A DNA stretch of 64,000 nucleotides, taken from assembly GCA_963832895.1 (NCBI GenBank), contig CAWHVQ010000015.1:124001-188000 (forward strand). The letters run 5' to 3'. Source of the DNA: JAMXLO01 sp963832895. Its GTDB lineage: Bacteria > Pseudomonadota > Alphaproteobacteria > Acetobacterales > Acetobacteraceae. Of this stretch, positions 60,960 to 64,000 are shown piece after piece. The notes beneath the pieces were generated by a model. It searched no databases, was not told where the DNA came from, and saw only the letters and a list, made by a program, of their open reading frames with translations. The stretch's first letter is position 1, and each line of letters opens with the position of its first letter. Both the position numbers and the translations under genes were made by a program.

Positions 60960-61469
60960 ATGCATCAGCTCCTGCTTCTACGTCACGCAAAGTCGTCCTG
61001 GGACGACGCGAAACTGGCCGATCGCGATCGTCCGCTGAGCAAGCGTGGACGCCGCGCGGCCACGGCTATGCGCAAGGCGATGATCGACCTCGGGCTGGCG
61101 CCGGACCTGGTGCTTGTTTCGCCCTCCCGCCGCACGCAGGAAACCTTGGCGGCACTCGAGCCATGGGACGACACGCCGCTGGTGGAACAAGTGGAGGTGC
61201 TCTACCTCGCGAGCGCCCCGCAACTGCTTGCTGTTCTGCGCGACGTCAACGAAACGGTGCGCAGCGTCATGCTGATCGCGCACAATCCCGGCATGCAGGA
61301 ACTCGCCTTGCTGCTGGCCGGTGGTTCCGACGGCCGGCTCCATGGTGGTTTTCCCACCACGGCGCTGGCCGAGTTTGCGGTCGCAACGCAGTGGCAGCAA
61401 CTCGACGCGGCAGGCACCAGGCTGGTCCGTTTCCTGACGCCACGCGACCTCCAGGAGACGGCGACCTGA
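60960..61469 (+). CDS. SixA-like phosphohistidine phosphatase
   Basis: 169 residues. Phosphoglycerate-mutase-like histidine phosphatase with the SixA signature: LLLLRHAKSSWDDAKLADRD, RPLSKRGRRAATAMRKAMID, DLVLVSPSRRTQETLAALEP and the second catalytic His in LIAHNPGMQELALLLAGG. SixA removes phosphate from HPr-like proteins or ArcB-type phosphotransfer domains. It starts a pair with the CHAD protein four bases on, a common neighbour set (polyphosphate or phosphohistidine biology). Confidence 0.9.
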   Translation: MHQLLLLRHAKSSWDDAKLADRDRPLSKRGRRAATAMRKAMIDLGLAPDLVLVSPSRRTQETLAALEPWDDTPLVEQVEVLYLASAPQLLAVLRDVNETVRSVMLIAHNPGMQELALLLAGGSDGRLHGGFPTTALAEFAVATQWQQLDAAGTRLVRFLTPRDLQETAT

Positions 61470-61473
61470 ACGC

Positions 61474-62931
61474 ATGGAACTGGAGCTCGGCCTCGATCCG
61501 GATGATGCGTCGCGGCTCACCAGGCTGGCACTTCTCGCACCTCTGAGGAACGGCAAGGCGCGCAGCCGGGTGGCACGGATCATCTGGCACGACAGCCCCG
61601 ATCGCGCACTGGCACAACAAGGACTGGCACTTGCCGAGCAACGTCCGCTCTGGCGGTTGGAGCGGCTGGTTCCGGGCGCCCAGACTTGGCCACCGGGCAG
61701 CCCGGCACCGGTGGTGGCGACAGGTCGGACGGCATCCGCGCTCGGCCATATCCTGCCTGAGCCACTGATTCCGGTGGCTGCATTCGAAGGCCGGGCGGGA
61801 AGCCTAAGCCTTGCGACGGAACACGGTCCGGTGGACATGACCTTGCTGAACGGCGCAGTCCGCGCGGTCGCCGCTGAGCACCGTCTTAGCCGGGTCCGGC
61901 TGGAGGGCACCCCAGCGGCAGTGCAGCCACTTGCGGTCGCGCTCGCGGGCGAGGTTCGCCTCACCTTGCCGCCCGGCAGCCTGGCCGCCGAGGCGTTCGC
62001 GGTCGCCTCGGGGAAGACGCCGGAACCGCGGCACAAGGGCGCGCCCGATTTGCCGCCCGGCCTGTCGGTCGCCGAGGCATTCGCTCATGTCGTCGGTCAC
62101 CTGAGCGACGTGGTCGTGCACTTCGCACCAACCGCTGCCAGTGGCCGCGAGGGCCCCGAGCCAGTGCATCAGATGCGCGTCGCGGTCCGCCGGCTGCGCT
62201 CGGCGATCAAGGTGTTTCGCCCCGCAGTAAGCTCGCCCGCGGTTGATGCGGCCGACGCCGGCCTGAAGGCGCTCGCCGCGAAGCTGGCACCGACGCGGGA
62301 CTGGGACGTTTTTGCGACAGAGACCGCCCTCTCGGTCGCCGCTGCGTTTACCACCGAGCCCCGCCTGCAGCGGCTGCTTGCCGCAGTGGAGCGCCGGCGG
62401 CGCGCGTGTCACAACGAACTCCGCGCCTTCCTGGCCAGCGTCCAGTTCCGGCGTCTTGGCATCGAGCTCGCCTGCCTTGCCGGTGTGCAGGACTGGCCTA
62501 CGATCGTCGATGAGTCGGGACAGGCAGAACTCGTCGTCGCGCTGGACGACTTCGCGGCCCGCGTGCTGGACAAGCGGCTCAAGCGACTGACCCAGATCGA
62601 TGACGACCTCTCAGGCCTGGAGCCCTCCGCGCTGCACGCGATCCGTCTGCATGCCAAGCGATTGCGCTATGCTGCCGAAATCTTTGCGCCGCTCTACCCC
62701 GGCAAGCCAACGCATCGCTTCATTCGTAGGCTGGGCCGACTGCAGGACCGGCTGGGCACATTGAATGATGCCGCGGTTGCGGCGAGCCTGCTCGACGAAC
62801 TGTCAGGCGGCAACCACGCTTTTGCCATCGGCCTCGTGCTGGGCTTCGTCGGCGCGCACAGCGCTCGCACCCGAAAGCGGATCGACCAGGCGTGGCTCAA
62901 ATTCCACACCCTGGAGCCGTTCTGGGGCTGA
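61474..62931 (+). CDS. CHAD-domain protein with degenerate CYTH domain
   Basis: 485 residues. The N-terminal 180 residues have a CYTH-like beta barrel pattern (MELELGLDPDDASRLTRLAL, WHDSPDRALAQQGLALAEQR, PLWRLERLVPG), but the usual E-x-E-x-K triad is reduced to MELEL, so catalysis is doubtful. The C-terminal CHAD domain has VHQMRVAVRRLRSAIKVFRP, LAPTRDWDVF and HAIRLHAKRLRYAAEIFAPL, rich in conserved His and Arg that bind polyphosphate. Together: a polyphosphate-binding protein. Paired with SixA. Confidence 0.87.
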   Translation: MELELGLDPDDASRLTRLALLAPLRNGKARSRVARIIWHDSPDRALAQQGLALAEQRPLWRLERLVPGAQTWPPGSPAPVVATGRTASALGHILPEPLIPVAAFEGRAGSLSLATEHGPVDMTLLNGAVRAVAAEHRLSRVRLEGTPAAVQPLAVALAGEVRLTLPPGSLAAEAFAVASGKTPEPRHKGAPDLPPGLSVAEAFAHVVGHLSDVVVHFAPTAASGREGPEPVHQMRVAVRRLRSAIKVFRPAVSSPAVDAADAGLKALAAKLAPTRDWDVFATETALSVAAAFTTEPRLQRLLAAVERRRRACHNELRAFLASVQFRRLGIELACLAGVQDWPTIVDESGQAELVVALDDFAARVLDKRLKRLTQIDDDLSGLEPSALHAIRLHAKRLRYAAEIFAPLYPGKPTHRFIRRLGRLQDRLGTLNDAAVAASLLDELSGGNHAFAIGLVLGFVGAHSARTRKRIDQAWLKFHTLEPFWG

Positions 62932-63080
62932 GCTCGTTACTCGCTGAACGGCACGGACAGCGTCCTTGCCTCGTATCTCGCCGCAAGGTGTAATCCGACC
63001 GCACTGGTGACAACCGCCAGCAACACGGTGATGCAAGGCAGCGACGGTGAGCAGCATGCTCCCGCACCGAGGAGGTCGAA

Positions 63081-63602
63081 ATGGCCTATGCAAGCATGAG
63101 TTTGGCGCGCGCCGACGTCCGCTTTCCGCATATGTCGATGCCGAAGCTTCGATGGCCGCAATTGTCGCGGCGCACCCGCGCTCTGCTGATGATGGGTATC
63201 ATGATCAGCCCGGCTTTTCTCGCCGATGACATCGGCTACTGCGTCCAACGGCTGTTCCTGAGCGCCGACCAGATCGCCGTGCGGCAGGTGCCCGATCGGA
63301 CGATGCTCTCGCGGGTCAACATCTTTCACGTCGCCTGCATCGATACAAACATTCCGGAGTCGGACCGAGAGCGTCTGGCTGGATTTGCCATGCAGCAGGG
63401 CTGGCCACGTTATCCCGAGGCCGGACCAGGATGCTTCAATCCGGACCGCAATCTATTCGGCATCGTCGGGTTGAAGGCATTCAACGTCGCGTGCCCCACG
63501 ATGGCTCTGTCGGTGGCGTATCAGCGGCGTTGGGTTGCCTTCGCCGCCAATCATGGTTGGACCGCGTATCCGCAGGCTGGCGAGGGGTGCGTCGATCCGT
63601 GA
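63081..63602 (+). CDS. Membrane-anchored or exported protein with an internal tandem duplication
   Basis: 173 residues with a perfect GAGGAGG site before the ATG. A basic start, then a hydrophobic stretch LLMMGIMISPAFLADDI that anchors or exports it. The rest holds two related units: VACIDTNIPESDRERLAGFA + MQQGWPRYPEAGPGCFNP (about 104-141), and VACPTMALSVAYQRRWVAFA + ANHGWTAYPQAGEGCVDP (about 156-end). Each unit has a Cys pair framing a GW-x-x-YP-x-AG-x-GC core. I recognise no family; it is perhaps a disulfide-stabilised binding repeat. Confidence 0.6.
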   Translation: MAYASMSLARADVRFPHMSMPKLRWPQLSRRTRALLMMGIMISPAFLADDIGYCVQRLFLSADQIAVRQVPDRTMLSRVNIFHVACIDTNIPESDRERLAGFAMQQGWPRYPEAGPGCFNPDRNLFGIVGLKAFNVACPTMALSVAYQRRWVAFAANHGWTAYPQAGEGCVDP

Positions 63603-63616
63603 GCTGATACAACCGC

Positions 63617-64000
63617 TCACTCGCCCCGCATCCTCACCACCACCTTTATCGCGTCCTCGACACGGTCGCGCGCATATCTGAGCGCGGTCGGTAATTGCTC
63701 GAGCGGGAATGTGTGCGTGTGAATGAGCTTCGCATCGAACCGCCTCTGCCCCATCAAGGCAGCGGCACGATGGGTCGCGCTCTTGCCCTCGCCCCTTATC
63801 CCCAGGACATAGATGTTGTTGCGAACGATGTAGGCCAGATCGACGGAAACCGGTTCGTGCGGAAAGGCCGCGAGGCAGATGCGGCCACCACGGTTCACCA
63901 TCCGCGCCGCCTCGTTCAGCGCATCAGGCGCGCCGGAGCATTCGAGAACGTACTGCACGCCTTTGCCGCCGGTGATCCGTTGAACCGCAGTCACGGCATC
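63617..64000 (-). CDS. Zinc-dependent alcohol dehydrogenase, C-terminal part, cut by window
   Basis: The reverse strand is open from the window edge to a stop at 63617 (127 residues seen). It shows the end of the nucleotide-binding domain (GGKGVQYVLECSGAPDALNE, MVNRGGRICLAAFPHEPVSV) and the C-terminal catalytic part (FDAKLIHTHTFPLEQLPTAL). The start and the zinc-binding Cys lie outside. It resembles sorbitol or threonine dehydrogenase-like MDR enzymes; the substrate is unknown. Confidence 0.85.
   Translation of the reverse strand, partial: DAVTAVQRITGGKGVQYVLECSGAPDALNEAARMVNRGGRICLAAFPHEPVSVDLAYIVRNNIYVLGIRGEGKSATHRAAALMGQRRFDAKLIHTHTFPLEQLPTALRYARDRVEDAIKVVVRMRGE

Noticed and set aside
1..64000. 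tRNA, rRNA, phage or transposase genes
   Set aside because: No cloverleaf ends, integrase, or transposase motifs seen on either strand; the only repeats are the REP-like elements listed.

Overview
The window is 64 kb of GC-rich, densely coding DNA. It has no tRNA, rRNA, CRISPR array, insertion sequence or phage module that I can recognise. The gene set (IalB-like protein next to rlmN and argG, GapR/DUF2312, DUF1244, an MbfA-type iron exporter, a MOFRL-type glycerate kinase, several DUFs typical of alphaproteobacteria) and the high GC point to an alphaproteobacterium, most likely Rhodospirillales/Acetobacteraceae. The family assignment is inference; no marker RNA is present.

Layout. 1-5.3 kb: housekeeping genes (cut-off methyltransferase, SpoU RNA methyltransferase, IalB-like protein, rlmN, a secreted hydrolase, argG). 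5.3-5.9 kb: remnants of a CGNR zinc-finger regulator and an EamA transporter. 5.9-6.6 kb: glutathione S-transferase. 6.7-20.1 kb: a type II secretion system (T2SS) in two divergent arms. The leftward arm is gspO, a small secreted protein and gspH. The rightward arm is gspE-F-L-M-N/C-D, a lytic transglycosylase, a secreted phosphoesterase, gspI-J-K. No gspG is present. A secreted beta-propeller gene and a BamE-like gene follow. 22.6-25.7 kb: DUF1223 protein, tiny membrane protein, Fsr-type MFS pump, TauE/SafE exporter. 25.7-29.4 kb: a TetR-controlled HlyD/ABC export operon with a clear palindromic operator. 29.4-38.2 kb: cytochrome b561, MbfA, aminotransferase, SnoaL-like protein, luciferase-like oxidoreductase, CaiB/BaiF CoA-transferase, DUF2339 membrane protein. 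38.3-43 kb: tandem glycine riboswitch and gcvT-gcvH-gcvP. 43.1-49 kb: a carbohydrate-type ABC importer with two adjacent paralogous Tat-exported binding proteins. 49.1-52.6 kb: gapR, DUF1244, glycerate kinase, pyruvate kinase. 52.6-57.4 kb: two tandem GMC oxidoreductases, a tiny membrane protein, a fatty acid hydroxylase/desaturase and MaoC. 57.5-64 kb: DUF6166 protein, FTR1 iron permease, His-rich exported peptide, Ada, secreted protein, SixA-like phosphatase, CHAD protein, an internally duplicated Cys protein and a cut-off zinc alcohol dehydrogenase.

Themes. The T2SS locus carries its own peptidoglycan-cutting enzyme and a likely substrate (phosphoesterase), joined by overlapping start/stop codons, so the region looks like a dedicated secretion machine with its cargo. 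It also contains an unusual density of single-base frame breaks (gspO, gspL twice, phosphoesterase twice, gspJ, perhaps the propeller gene start and a small ORF near 21.9 kb). Several are repaired by removing one G from CGGT. This is either a decaying system or a motif-linked sequencing artefact, and raw reads would decide. Iron handling is a second theme (MbfA export; FTR1 uptake divergent from a His-rich exported peptide).
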